From Candidatus Fibrimonadaceae bacterium (lineage in GTDB: Bacteria; Fibrobacterota; Fibrobacteria; Fibrobacterales; Fibrobacteraceae): DNA of 64,000 bases. Location of the stretch: contig JAITFO010000051.1 in the NCBI GenBank assembly GCA_031281265.1, forward strand, positions 1 to 64,000. The letters are read 5' to 3'. The notes under the pieces were generated by a model. The model was not told the DNA's origin, did not search any database, and saw nothing but the letters and a program-made list of their open reading frames with translations. The translations under genes were made by a program, and so were the position numbers. This document shows, one piece after another, positions 47,633-56,716 of the stretch; position 1 is the stretch's first letter, and each line of letters starts with the position of its first letter.

Positions 47633-49231
47633 TCAATTTTTGCTCATACCCGCTTGTACCGCAGTTATGGCTATGGTATAAACAATATCATCCACCAAAG
47701 CACCACGGGATAAATCGTTTACAGGCTTTGCCAATCCTTGAAGCATAGGGCCAATGCTAACGGTGTTTGCACTGCGTTGAACAGCTTTATATGTTGTGTT
47801 GCCGGTGTTCAAATCCGGGAACACGAACACCGTGGCGCGCCCCGCTATGTGGCTGTTGGGAGCCTTTGTGTGGGCAACGGATTCCATTATCGCGGCATCA
47901 TATTGCATGGGGCCGTCTATTTCAATGTCTGGGCGGAGTTCTTTTACCTTTTGCGTGGCTTCTTTTACTTTGTCAACATCCTCGCCTTTGCCGCTTTCGC
48001 CTGTGCTGTAACTCAGCATAGCAACTCGTGGCACAATGCCAAAATCTCTAGCGGTGTCTGCGCATTGTATAGCTATTTGCGCAAGCTCAGTTGAATTGGG
48101 GTTTGGGTTTATGGCGCAGTCGCCGTAAACAAGTACCTGCGTTGGCAAGCACATAAAGAATACCGAGCTTATGATAGAGGTTCCCGCATGGGGCTTAATT
48201 ATCATTAGTGCTGGGCGAACTGTGTCTGCTGTGGAGTGAATTGCACCGCTCACAAGGCCGTCTGCATCACCAGTTTTTACCATCATAGTTCCAACCCAAA
48301 CGCTGTCTTTGAGTACTTTCTCGGCTTCTTCCGTGGTCATGCCTTTGTGTTTGCGAAGCTCCACAAGCAAAGGCACGTATTTTGGCGCGATGTTTTCCGG
48401 GTCTATAATCTCAAGGTCGGGGGGCAAGGTCATGTAAAGAGTTGCAGCTGTTTTTTCAACATCGGCTCTTTTTGCGAGCAGTAGGGGATGCGCTATTTGC
48501 CTTTGCAATGCTAGGATTGCAGCGCGTACGGTTCTAGGTTCCGAGCCTTCTGGCAGAACAATTTTGGTCTTGTATTTTTGTGCTTTTTTAATCAAGAAAT
48601 TGCGGAATTCCGGCGGGCTCATTCTGCGTTCCCTGCTTTGGTGCAGGATATGCTCCCAAGGTTCTTCCTCTATGCCAGCTATAACATTTTCCTTGCTTGG
48701 TTCATATTCTTCACCGTGAACAAAACCCAGCGCAGGCAAATCGCTGCCTTTGCACGCTTCTCTAAGAGCAGTTTCGTAATTTTCATCAACATTCAAAAAC
48801 ACGCAGCCAGCCATAAAAGCATTTGCATTTTTGTGAAAGTGTTCTTCAACGGAAATTTCACTTATAAGCATTTCAGGGGATTTCCCTTGTGCGCTTGCAA
48901 CCAAAATAATATCGGCGTCAAAAGCGGATGTGAGCATTCGGTGAAGCTCTTTTTTGTAAAAAATATCAGGAGTGGAAATACCCTCAACAATAACAGCATC
49001 GTTTTTTGCGAGTACCCTTGAGAACTTGTCCACCAAAAGCTCCATGATAATCTGTTCGCAATTGGAAATTATGGAATTTCGTATTTCGTTATAGGGTATT
49101 CCGTGTTCTCCAAACGGAATAAATTTTACCGCTTTTAAACCTCTTTTGCTGAGCGTTTCCAAAATTCCATCTGCTACATTCCCAAGCGGAACGCCATTTG
49201 CTGCCGGTAAAAGAATATAAGCATGTTTCAT
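47633..49231 (-). CDS. pta: Phosphate acetyltransferase (P-loop-like N-domain plus PTA domain)
   Basis: 'KTKIVLPEGSEPRTVRAAILALQ', 'KTGDADGLVSGAIHSTADTVRPAL', 'ELRPDIEIDGPMQYDAAI', 'FPDLNTGNTTYKAVQRSAN'. Confidence 0.92.
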   Translation of the reverse strand: MKHAYILLPAANGVPLGNVADGILETLSKRGLKAVKFIPFGEHGIPYNEIRNSIISNCEQIIMELLVDKFSRVLAKNDAVIVEGISTPDIFYKKELHRMLTSAFDADIILVASAQGKSPEMLISEISVEEHFHKNANAFMAGCVFLNVDENYETALREACKGSDLPALGFVHGEEYEPSKENVIAGIEEEPWEHILHQSRERRMSPPEFRNFLIKKAQKYKTKIVLPEGSEPRTVRAAILALQRQIAHPLLLAKRADVEKTAATLYMTLPPDLEIIDPENIAPKYVPLLVELRKHKGMTTEEAEKVLKDSVWVGTMMVKTGDADGLVSGAIHSTADTVRPALMIIKPHAGTSIISSVFFMCLPTQVLVYGDCAINPNPNSTELAQIAIQCADTARDFGIVPRVAMLSYSTGESGKGEDVDKVKEATQKVKELRPDIEIDGPMQYDAAIMESVAHTKAPNSHIAGRATVFVFPDLNTGNTTYKAVQRSANTVSIGPMLQGLAKPVNDLSRGALVDDIVYTIAITAVQAGMSKN

Positions 49232-49271
49232 GGGTTATAATATAGTAAATTAGAAATATTTTGCCGGTTTG

Positions 49272-49421
49272 TCAAGGGGAATTATGTAACGAGGATTTTT
49301 GAGCTATTTTATTCGCATATTCTACATATTCCCTTAAACTTTTTACCCCACTGTTCATTAACAGTTTCTCTTGCAATTCGTTTTTGAATTTCACACAATC
49401 AAATTGTTTTTCTTTACTCAT
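49272..49421 (-). CDS. 49-aa ORF overlapping the 3' end of the PIN gene, candidate antitoxin (absent from ORF track)
   Basis: Manual translation: MSKEKQFDCVKFKNELQEKLLMNSGVKSLREYVEYANKIAQKSSLHNSP*; 8-nt overlap (ATGAGTAA) with the PIN stop. Confidence 0.6.
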   Translation of the reverse strand: MSKEKQFDCVKFKNELQEKLLMNSGVKSLREYVEYANKIAQKSSLHNSP

Positions 49422-49875
49422 TTTCAATTACCTCCCTTGGGCTTCTGATTTCCAAAATACTATATCCTTCTCTTAAATTAACAGAATTAAACAATTTAAT
49501 CCTATTTAAATTTACAATATGCTTGAAGTTCCAACTTACCAAAACATCTACCCTCAACACAGTTGCCACAGCAATATGCAATGCGTCTGCATAATAATTT
49601 TTTGATACAATTTGCTGTTCCATATATTTTTCAGTAAGTTTTACCATTTCATCATTTACAGCATATTCTTCATAATTTATAGTTTTTAAGTTCTCTTTTA
49701 TATAATCCGGAGCTCCATTCTCTAATTCTGCTATTACGTGAGAAGATATTATCGGTTTATAAATTCCTTTTTTAAATTTATCAAAAAGTTTCTCAGTAGG
49801 TTCTTTGAATTCATCATCAAAATAACCTCCGATAACGGAATTTTCTACATAAATTCTTAAAACTTTAATCCCCAT
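49414..49875 (-). CDS. PIN-domain protein (VapC-like toxin candidate)
   Basis: 'RIYVENSVIGGYFDDEFKEPTEKLFDKFKKG', 'KNYYADALHIAVATVLRVDVLVSWNFKHIVN'. Confidence 0.85.
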   Translation of the reverse strand: MGIKVLRIYVENSVIGGYFDDEFKEPTEKLFDKFKKGIYKPIISSHVIAELENGAPDYIKENLKTINYEEYAVNDEMVKLTEKYMEQQIVSKNYYADALHIAVATVLRVDVLVSWNFKHIVNLNRIKLFNSVNLREGYSILEIRSPREVIENE

Positions 49876-49904
49876 AGTATTTCTGCCCTTATTTAATAAT
49901 ATAG

Positions 49905-49936
49905 AAAAAAGGCAGGCACACGTGCCTGCCTTTTGG
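49905..49936 (-). terminator. Rho-independent terminator of the outer-membrane protein gene (possibly bidirectional)
   Basis: AAAAAA-GGCAGGCA-CACG-TGCCTGCC-TTTT. Confidence 0.85.
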
Positions 49937-49955
49937 CTAACTGTTATTTGTTAAG

Positions 49956-50606
49956 CTAAAAAGCATAACCTAAGCCGCAGTAAATAACAAGTCCCATGCT
50001 TATGCCTATCTTCTCCTCATAAGTAGTTAAACCAACTATATCAAAAGCTACCGGTCTCTGCGTACCAATGGTAATAGGGAGTTTTATACCGGGCTGAACA
50101 AAAAAATCTCCGGGATCGCCAGCGTCAACTTTCCAGCCCAATCCGGGGCTTATAACAAAACCGCTGGTTGAAATCCAATCAGTGCCTTTATATGTGTTTG
50201 CTCCACCATAAACCAAATTGACGGATTTATATTCATACTCTCCTATACCAGTGTGGTAATTATACCCTACGCCAAGTTCCCCAAAGAATATCGGGCTTAC
50301 GTAGTAACGTCCAAACGCAATAATTCCTCCATCATTCCAAATAAATATCAGTGAATGCCAATAAGCTTCCCCGCCTATGGAAAGCTGAGAACTCAGCATA
50401 CGCTCATATCGCGCGCCTATAGCGAATAAGCCAACTTCGCCGGATATCCAGTTATCTATTGTGGCTGGCTTTTTTGCTTCTGCCGTTTTTGTTTGCGTTG
50501 TTGTTTTTGTCTGTGTTGTTGTTTTCGCCGATGTTTTTGTCGGTGCTGCCGTGGCTGTTAGTGCAAAAACTGCTAAAAAGATAGCAATTAGTTTAGATGC
50601 TCTCAT
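49956..50606 (-). CDS. Putative outer-membrane beta-barrel protein
   Basis: Signal peptide 'MRASKLIAIFLAVFALTATAAP'; alternating aromatic/Gly sequence ending 'LGYAF'; SD GGAGAG before ATG. Confidence 0.65.
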   Translation of the reverse strand: MRASKLIAIFLAVFALTATAAPTKTSAKTTTQTKTTTQTKTAEAKKPATIDNWISGEVGLFAIGARYERMLSSQLSIGGEAYWHSLIFIWNDGGIIAFGRYYVSPIFFGELGVGYNYHTGIGEYEYKSVNLVYGGANTYKGTDWISTSGFVISPGLGWKVDAGDPGDFFVQPGIKLPITIGTQRPVAFDIVGLTTYEEKIGISMGLVIYCGLGYAF

Positions 50607-50659
50607 TGTGTTCTCTCCATTTTGAAATGAAATTAGGTTAGCGGTCATGTTCGCGAATA

Positions 50660-50688
50660 AATATAGAAAAAATTGACATAGCTGTCAA
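50660..50688 (-). promoter_or_regulatory. Strong vegetative-type promoter
   Basis: Minus strand TTGACA-17 bp-TATATT upstream of the outer-membrane protein gene; the -35 lies in a TTGACA-N4-TGTCAA dyad. Confidence 0.75.
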
Positions 50689-50690
50689 GG

Positions 50691-51002
50691 TTAAAAACGA
50701 CTTCGTTTTCCTATAACTAATCCCGCAAAAACAGAATCCAAATCCAAAACAGACTCCTTCTCACTTTTTATAAAGCTCAGTATTTTCTGATTTAAAGCCT
50801 TCATTATGTCTTCGGTTGGCAAGCACTTCCTGATGAAAACAAAAGACTGCTGATCCCTATCTCCAATAAATTTCACAGCGATATAGCTTTTCGCTTTATG
50901 GATAACAAACCCGAAAATCCGCTCCATGTTTACCGAAGCAAACGCCGCTGCTTCATTCGGTGATTTATCATCCTTTTTAACGAATGTGACGAACTTCTCC
51001 AT
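50691..51002 (-). CDS. Hypothetical protein
   Basis: 103-aa ORF with no recognised family. Confidence 0.5.
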   Translation of the reverse strand: MEKFVTFVKKDDKSPNEAAAFASVNMERIFGFVIHKAKSYIAVKFIGDRDQQSFVFIRKCLPTEDIMKALNQKILSFIKSEKESVLDLDSVFAGLVIGKRSRF

Positions 51003-51109
51003 TTTATGCCTCCATTGAAAACAGTAGTCTATTCTATATCTTTTTAATATACAAATTTAGCTTGCTCGTACCCTGCAACGCAAGGTATTTTTTCTATATT
51101 CCAAAAAAT

Positions 51110-51829
51110 ATGAATTCCGCATTTATAGCAATAGAAGGTCCAATAGGCGTAGGGAAGTCCGCGCTTATGGATGCCCTTGAAAAGGAATATGGCAAGCAAC
51201 ATCTACATTCTTTTAGGGAAGAACTGGAACCTAACCCTTTTTTGGATAAGTTTTACGAAGATAAGAGCAAATATGCCTTTCAAACTCAAATTGCCTTTAT
51301 GCTATCGCGCTATAAACAATACGAAGAACTGCAAAAGAGCCTTAAGCAGCCAGATTTGTTTGTTGGGCAAAGGCTTTTTGTTTCGGATTTTATTTTTGAA
51401 AAAAACGATATTTTTGCAGAGCTTACCATAGAGAATGAACACGAATGGAAGCTATACCAAAAAATGCGCGACATTCTTTTGGAGTCATCAAAAAAATTCA
51501 TAAAGCCGGACTTTGTGGTTTATTTAAGGGCAGGCGAGAAAACCTTGTATAAAAGGGTTCAAGATAGGGTAAGGCAAACAGAGAGGCTTAGGATTAGAGA
51601 CATAGATGGGGATAAAGATAAAGGCATAACAAAAGATTATCTGCAAAAGCTAACCGCTCTTTACGACCGCTACTTTTTTCATTACAAAACAAGCCCGGTT
51701 TTGATAATAGATGTGAACGATATAGATTTTGTGCACGAAGCCTCGGTGACATCCTCAATCATAGGCTACATAAAAAATGCTATGGATACCCCCCCTTCGC
51801 AGAACACTTATATAAAGCTAGAATGGTAG
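51110..51829 (+). CDS. Deoxynucleoside kinase (dNK/dGK family)
   Basis: 'FIAIEGPIGVGKSALMDALEKEYG', 'FQTQIAFMLSRYKQYEEL', 'PDFVVYLRAGEKTLYKRVQDRVRQTE'; start taken at MNSAFIAIEG. Confidence 0.85.
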   Translation: MNSAFIAIEGPIGVGKSALMDALEKEYGKQHLHSFREELEPNPFLDKFYEDKSKYAFQTQIAFMLSRYKQYEELQKSLKQPDLFVGQRLFVSDFIFEKNDIFAELTIENEHEWKLYQKMRDILLESSKKFIKPDFVVYLRAGEKTLYKRVQDRVRQTERLRIRDIDGDKDKGITKDYLQKLTALYDRYFFHYKTSPVLIIDVNDIDFVHEASVTSSIIGYIKNAMDTPPSQNTYIKLEW

Positions 51830-52947
51830 ATTACAATTCCATTCCCTCGCCTTGCTATGTGCTTGAAGAAAGCCGATTGGTTAGCAATCTAGAGATTTTA
51901 GCTAGGGTGCAAAGGGAGGGGGGAGCAAAGGTTATATGCGCCCTCAAAGGGTTCAGTTTTTGGAAAACATTTCCGCTTATAGCTGAGTATTTAAGCGGGG
52001 CAACCGCGAGCAGTTTAAACGAAACTCTTTTAGCAAGCCAAATGGGCAAGGAAGTTCATGTGTGCGCCCCAGCATACAGAGCGGATGAGATTGAGCAGAT
52101 TTTAAGCCACGCCAGCCATATAACTTTCAACAGTTTTTCGCAGTGGAATTTGTTTAAAAAAGAAACTCAGAAGAAAGGCATCAGTGCAGGCATAAGGATA
52201 AACCCGGAGTTTTCCACTGTAGATGTCGATTTATACAATCCGGCTGGCCGCTATAGCCGCCTTGGGGTTACAAAAAAGGAATTCAAGCCGGAGTTTTTGG
52301 ACGGCATTGAGGGCTTGCATTTCCATGCGCTTTGCGAGCAGAACGCCGATGCCCTAGAAGCCGTGCTAGCAAGGGTAGAAGAGAATTTTGGAGAGTGGAT
52401 TCCCAAAATGAAATGGATGAATTTCGGTGGGGGGCACCATATAACAAGAGCTGATTACGATGTTGAAAAACTGATAAACATTCTGAAAAAGTTTCACGAA
52501 AAATATCCGGGAGTTGAGATTATTTTAGAACCTGGCGAGGCGGTTGGCTGGCAAACCGGCGAGCTTGTATCCACCGTTTTGGACATTGTGCATAACGAAA
52601 TAGACATAGCTGTTTTAGATATATCTGTATCGGCGCACATGCCAGATTGTTTAGAGATGCCTTACCGCCCTGCGGTTCTAGGCAGCGAGATGCCAGGCGT
52701 TAAGCCGCATACCTACAGGTTGGCTGGCAATTCTTGCCTTGCAGGGGACATAGCCGGGGACTACTCTTTTGACAATCCTTTGAATGTAGGTTCTAAAATA
52801 ATATTCATGGATATGATTCACTATACAATGGTAAAAACCACATTCTTCAACGGTGTAAAACATCCTTCCATAGGGATTTGGAAAAACGATAAATTCAACC
52901 TTGTGAGAGAGTTTGGTTACGAAAGTTTTAGAGATAAATTGTCTTAA
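51823..52947 (+). CDS. nspC: Carboxynorspermidine decarboxylase
   Basis: 'IPSPCYVLEESRLVSNLEIL', 'CALKGFSFWKTFPLIAEYLSGATASSLNE', 'MNFGGGHHITRADYD', 'LEPGEAVGWQTGELV'. Confidence 0.9.
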   Translation: MVDYNSIPSPCYVLEESRLVSNLEILARVQREGGAKVICALKGFSFWKTFPLIAEYLSGATASSLNETLLASQMGKEVHVCAPAYRADEIEQILSHASHITFNSFSQWNLFKKETQKKGISAGIRINPEFSTVDVDLYNPAGRYSRLGVTKKEFKPEFLDGIEGLHFHALCEQNADALEAVLARVEENFGEWIPKMKWMNFGGGHHITRADYDVEKLINILKKFHEKYPGVEIILEPGEAVGWQTGELVSTVLDIVHNEIDIAVLDISVSAHMPDCLEMPYRPAVLGSEMPGVKPHTYRLAGNSCLAGDIAGDYSFDNPLNVGSKIIFMDMIHYTMVKTTFFNGVKHPSIGIWKNDKFNLVREFGYESFRDKLS

Positions 52948-52948
52948 A

Positions 52949-54736
52949 CTATCTGTACACGCATCTAAAGCCTACATGAGTTCCCCAATAGCGGGTGTCC
53001 TCTTCCTCTCTGTTTTCAACGCTTAAATTCTTTTCTTTGGATTTATAGCTGCCGCCTTTGAGGAATTTATATTTGCCGTTCCAAAAACCATCGTCCTTAA
53101 CCCATTCGGCAACATTGCCAAACATATCGTAAAGCCCCCAGCCATTGCTTTTTTTGCTGCCTACAACTTCGATTTTTTTTGCGTTGAACACAGCATGATT
53201 TTTTGCGCTGTCATTTTCTTGCCACAAATATTTATAAGGAATGCCCGCCCTGGCGGCATATTCCCACTCAGCTTCCGTTGGCAAATCGCCACCAAACGCT
53301 GCGCAACAACTATTTGCTTCTTTCCAGGTTATGCTGTGAGCGGGGAGCGAATCGCCTTTTAATTTGCCAAAATTCTTTTCTGCGCATTTGGTTTTATACA
53401 AACTTTGGCTAACCTCTCTTGTGTTGATGGAGAAAGGCCTAATATCCGTTAGCTTGCCTTTATATACAAAAGTGCCTCCCGGTATTTTGGATAAAAATGC
53501 CATTTCCGCTTTGGTTTCCTCAACGATGGAATCATTTGGCAGAGAATCATTTGGCAGGGTGTCAATAGGCAATATAGGCAATATCTTTGATTCTCCTAAC
53601 TGCGCAAGGATGTAATCCGGTAGAATAAATTCGCCTTCCATTGGGATTAGCAAAGCGTTCCAAGATATGTTTAACTCGTGGTATTTATAGAAATGCCTGG
53701 AATAACCATTTTCAACAGGGATCCACATCGTTTGGTTTTGCGTGGTTAAAAAGGCAAGAGCTATAGAAGGGCTTGCGGTTAAAGCTTTTACCAATTCGCC
53801 GCCGGTTAAAAAATCGTTTTTCCAAACACCTTTCCAAGCAACTTCTGCTCGCCCGTCTGGTGAACGGAGAAAGAGTATAAGATTGCCATTTAAACCGTTT
53901 TGGTCGGTTGCCTGAAAATCTGCCCCCACAACAGGAACTATACCGCTGATGCGTTTGCTCCCGAGTTCTTTTAGGCGTACTAAAATCGCATTCATGTTTT
54001 GCTGTATAGGGCCAGAGCAACCCGCAAAAATCTCTTTAAACGCTGCCTGTTTTTCATCGTCATAAATTTCATAATATTTATGATATTCAGCGGAGTTTTC
54101 TTTTAGCGGGCTAGGAGCTAGAGCAGGGTATTCTCCGGCAAAAGATGCTATGCATATAGAATCTGGAATGGCTGTGGGCTTTTTCTTTAAAAGGTTATCG
54201 TAAAGGTTCTCTAGTGTTTTAATATCGTTCACGGTGGATAGGTCAGGCATTTCGGGCACTTCATTTATATGCATCTTGCGCTTTTTTAACTTGATTTCCC
54301 GTGAAGTTTCTGTTCCTTGCTTAACGCTTGCAACAGAAACCTCCGACCAGTAACCAGGAGCGCGTGCTGTGTAAATTACCCAGCCAGCGGGTAGCTTAAT
54401 TGAAACAGGGGTATTGCCGCCTATAGCCTGCCTATTGATCCAAACCCCCGCAGGCACAGAACTCTGAAAGCGCAAAACCCCATAAGAAGAACCTAAACCA
54501 ACACTACTGCTACTACTAATACTGCTACTGCTAATGTTAATGCTACTACTGCTGATACTAATATTACTGCTACTATCAATGCTGCTACTGCTGATACTAA
54601 TATTACTGCTGCTATCAATGCTACTACTGCTATTGATGTCGCTACTACTGCTAACACTACTACTAATGCTGCTGTCTTGTGCAAAGCACAAGGCTCTAAG
54701 CAAAACTATAGTAATTAGAGTTATTTTTTTTAACAT
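52949..54736 (-). CDS. Exported protein with Ser-rich linker, PEGA-like domain and C-terminal SUMF1/FGE-sulfatase-like domain
   Basis: Signal peptide; (SSSIDSSSNISI)n; 'GVLRFQSSVPAGVWINRQAIGGNTPVSIKLPAGW' (PEGA); 'LPTEAEWEYAARAG...WGLYDMFGNVAEWVKD...LKGGSYKS...VGFRCVYR'. Confidence 0.85.
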   Translation of the reverse strand: MLKKITLITIVLLRALCFAQDSSISSSVSSSSDINSSSSIDSSSNISISSSSIDSSSNISISSSSINISSSSISSSSSVGLGSSYGVLRFQSSVPAGVWINRQAIGGNTPVSIKLPAGWVIYTARAPGYWSEVSVASVKQGTETSREIKLKKRKMHINEVPEMPDLSTVNDIKTLENLYDNLLKKKPTAIPDSICIASFAGEYPALAPSPLKENSAEYHKYYEIYDDEKQAAFKEIFAGCSGPIQQNMNAILVRLKELGSKRISGIVPVVGADFQATDQNGLNGNLILFLRSPDGRAEVAWKGVWKNDFLTGGELVKALTASPSIALAFLTTQNQTMWIPVENGYSRHFYKYHELNISWNALLIPMEGEFILPDYILAQLGESKILPILPIDTLPNDSLPNDSIVEETKAEMAFLSKIPGGTFVYKGKLTDIRPFSINTREVSQSLYKTKCAEKNFGKLKGDSLPAHSITWKEANSCCAAFGGDLPTEAEWEYAARAGIPYKYLWQENDSAKNHAVFNAKKIEVVGSKKSNGWGLYDMFGNVAEWVKDDGFWNGKYKFLKGGSYKSKEKNLSVENREEEDTRYWGTHVGFRCVYR

Positions 54737-54768
54737 GATGGAGCGTAATATAATAATTATTTTAGGCT

Positions 54769-55752
54769 TTATTTTAGGCTTTGGGCAATTTTATCGCGAA
54801 CCTTGATTAACCTTTCATAACCTTCATTCGGAATAACGGGACCCATAACCTGTATAACCTCAGCGGCTACAGCAGAAGCTAACTCACCGCATTTGTCAAG
54901 AGGCCAATCATTTAAGTAGCCGTATAAAAAGCCAGACGCCCATAAGTCACCTGCTCCCGTGGTGTCTATCGCTTTGGCTTCTGCGGGTTTTACTCTGATA
55001 ATTTCATCTTTTGCACAGATTATTGAACCTTTTTTGCCAATTTTAACAACGGCTATTTTGGCCATTTTAGCCATTTCCATGCAGGCCAATTCCTCTTCCA
55101 CGTTTGTCAAAATTTTGGCTTCGTCTTCATTTGCTAGCAATATATCTATGTCACCTGCTCCTATCAGCTCGTCCAGTATAAAGCGGCGCTCTTGTATAAC
55201 CCCAAATGAACCGCAGTCAAAAATAATTTGTAAATCGTGGGCTCTGGCAGCATTTACGCATTCCAATAATATGGTTGGAGCATAAGCCAAATAGCCTTCT
55301 AAATAAAGGACATTGGCATCGCGAAAAGGAACATCGCTAATTTCTGTGGGCACTAATTCAGCAGAGGCTCCCAAATAAGTGTACATGGTGCGTTGAGTAT
55401 CTGGGGTTACAGCGGAAAGCACACGACCTGTGGGTGTTGCGCTTTTGCGTATAAAGCCTTCCACTCCGCTGTGGAAAAGATTTTGTGAATATACGTCGCC
55501 TAAATCGTCGTTGCCAACCTTGCACACAAAGCGTGCCGAACCACCAAGCCTAGCTAAACCTATTATCGTATTGCTCGCCGAGCCTCCGGGGATTGTTGTC
55601 AGGTGTTCAACATTGCCCAAGATGCGTCCCATTTCGCCCCAGCTCACGGGGTTCATACCGCCCTTTGGTTTTTTCTGCCGAACAACCCACTCATCGGTAA
55701 CCGTAGTCACCAAATCCATCAAAGCCGCACCAACGCCAACTGCTTGTTTCAT
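54769..55752 (-). CDS. PfkB-family carbohydrate/adenosine kinase
   Basis: 'TIPGGSASNTIIGLARLGGSARFVCKVGNDDLG', 'KAIDTTGAGDLWASGFLYGYL'. Confidence 0.9.
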   Translation of the reverse strand: MKQAVGVGAALMDLVTTVTDEWVVRQKKPKGGMNPVSWGEMGRILGNVEHLTTIPGGSASNTIIGLARLGGSARFVCKVGNDDLGDVYSQNLFHSGVEGFIRKSATPTGRVLSAVTPDTQRTMYTYLGASAELVPTEISDVPFRDANVLYLEGYLAYAPTILLECVNAARAHDLQIIFDCGSFGVIQERRFILDELIGAGDIDILLANEDEAKILTNVEEELACMEMAKMAKIAVVKIGKKGSIICAKDEIIRVKPAEAKAIDTTGAGDLWASGFLYGYLNDWPLDKCGELASAVAAEVIQVMGPVIPNEGYERLIKVRDKIAQSLK

Positions 55753-55753
55753 C

Positions 55754-56587
55754 TTAACCCCTTTTTTTGTTTTGTTGCCCAAACCATTGCAGATAATCAC
55801 GCTCTTCCTGGTTTAAAGATTGCAAACCGCTATGGTTTATCTTTTCCAGAATTTCGTTTAGCCGTTCCTCTTTTGTGTTGGAATTGCCTTTGTATAGTTC
55901 ACCTTCCAGCGGAGGAGGTTCATTTTTCTTTGCCTGTTCCCTGAAAAATTCCCTTGAATAAGTTTCCTGTTTTTTTGGCGACACAAAAAAAGATTTCAAG
56001 GAAATGTTTTTAGACCAACCCAGCATAAATAAATAGCCCGATATTATTCCGCCCAAATGCATGTAATGCGCTATGCCATCACCGCTGTTTGCCATGAACA
56101 AATCTATGGCTATGAATATCCATATAGCGTATCTTATCCTCATGGGGATTATAAAAAACATCAGGATAGTTCTATCCGGGAACAGAAACGCGTAAGCTGC
56201 CATAATCCCAAAGAGCGCTCCGGATGCCCCTATTATAGGGTTGTTCCCCATAATTCCAAAGCTGTAGAAAGGTATGCTGAATATGCCTGCAAAAACCGCC
56301 GATATTAAATAGAGAGCGGTGAAATTCTTTTCGCCAATGCTTTTGCAGACCTCCGTCCCGAACATCCAAAACATCAGCATATTGAACAGGAGATGTATAA
56401 AATCGTAGTGCACAAACGCGTAGCTCAAAAAACGCCAAAGCTCGAGTGTCCGGCTCGGTATAAAAGCTCCATATACCAAAATATAACCACCTATGCCAAC
56501 CCATTTGAGCAAATAAGTAACCGCGCAGAGCAACAGTATTGTTTGCATTGGCTTTGGCAAGTATTTAAAGGGAGTGAGACCGAGCAT
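55754..56587 (-). CDS. Rhomboid-family intramembrane serine protease
   Basis: 'HYDFIHLLFNMLMFWMFGTEV', 'GASGALFGIMAAYAFLFP', 'HYMHLGGIISGYLFM'. Confidence 0.92.
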   Translation of the reverse strand: MLGLTPFKYLPKPMQTILLLCAVTYLLKWVGIGGYILVYGAFIPSRTLELWRFLSYAFVHYDFIHLLFNMLMFWMFGTEVCKSIGEKNFTALYLISAVFAGIFSIPFYSFGIMGNNPIIGASGALFGIMAAYAFLFPDRTILMFFIIPMRIRYAIWIFIAIDLFMANSGDGIAHYMHLGGIISGYLFMLGWSKNISLKSFFVSPKKQETYSREFFREQAKKNEPPPLEGELYKGNSNTKEERLNEILEKINHSGLQSLNQEERDYLQWFGQQNKKRG

Positions 56588-56615
56588 TTACTGGAATATA
56601 GAAAAATGGAGCAAA

Positions 56616-56688
56616 TGGAGCTAAGGAGATTCGAACTCCTGACCCTCACGCTGCCAGCGTGATGCTCTACCAACTGAGCTATAACCCC
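56616..56688 (-). tRNA. tRNA-Ala, anticodon GGC
   Basis: Minus strand GGGGTTATAGCTCAGTTGGTAGAGCATCACGCTGGCAGCGTGAGGGTCAGGAGTTCGAATCTCCTTAGCTCCA folds as a cloverleaf, loop CTGGCAG; 3' CCA not encoded. Confidence 0.95.
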
Positions 56689-56716
56689 TGGGAATGGGGT
56701 AAATTTAGAAAAAAAA

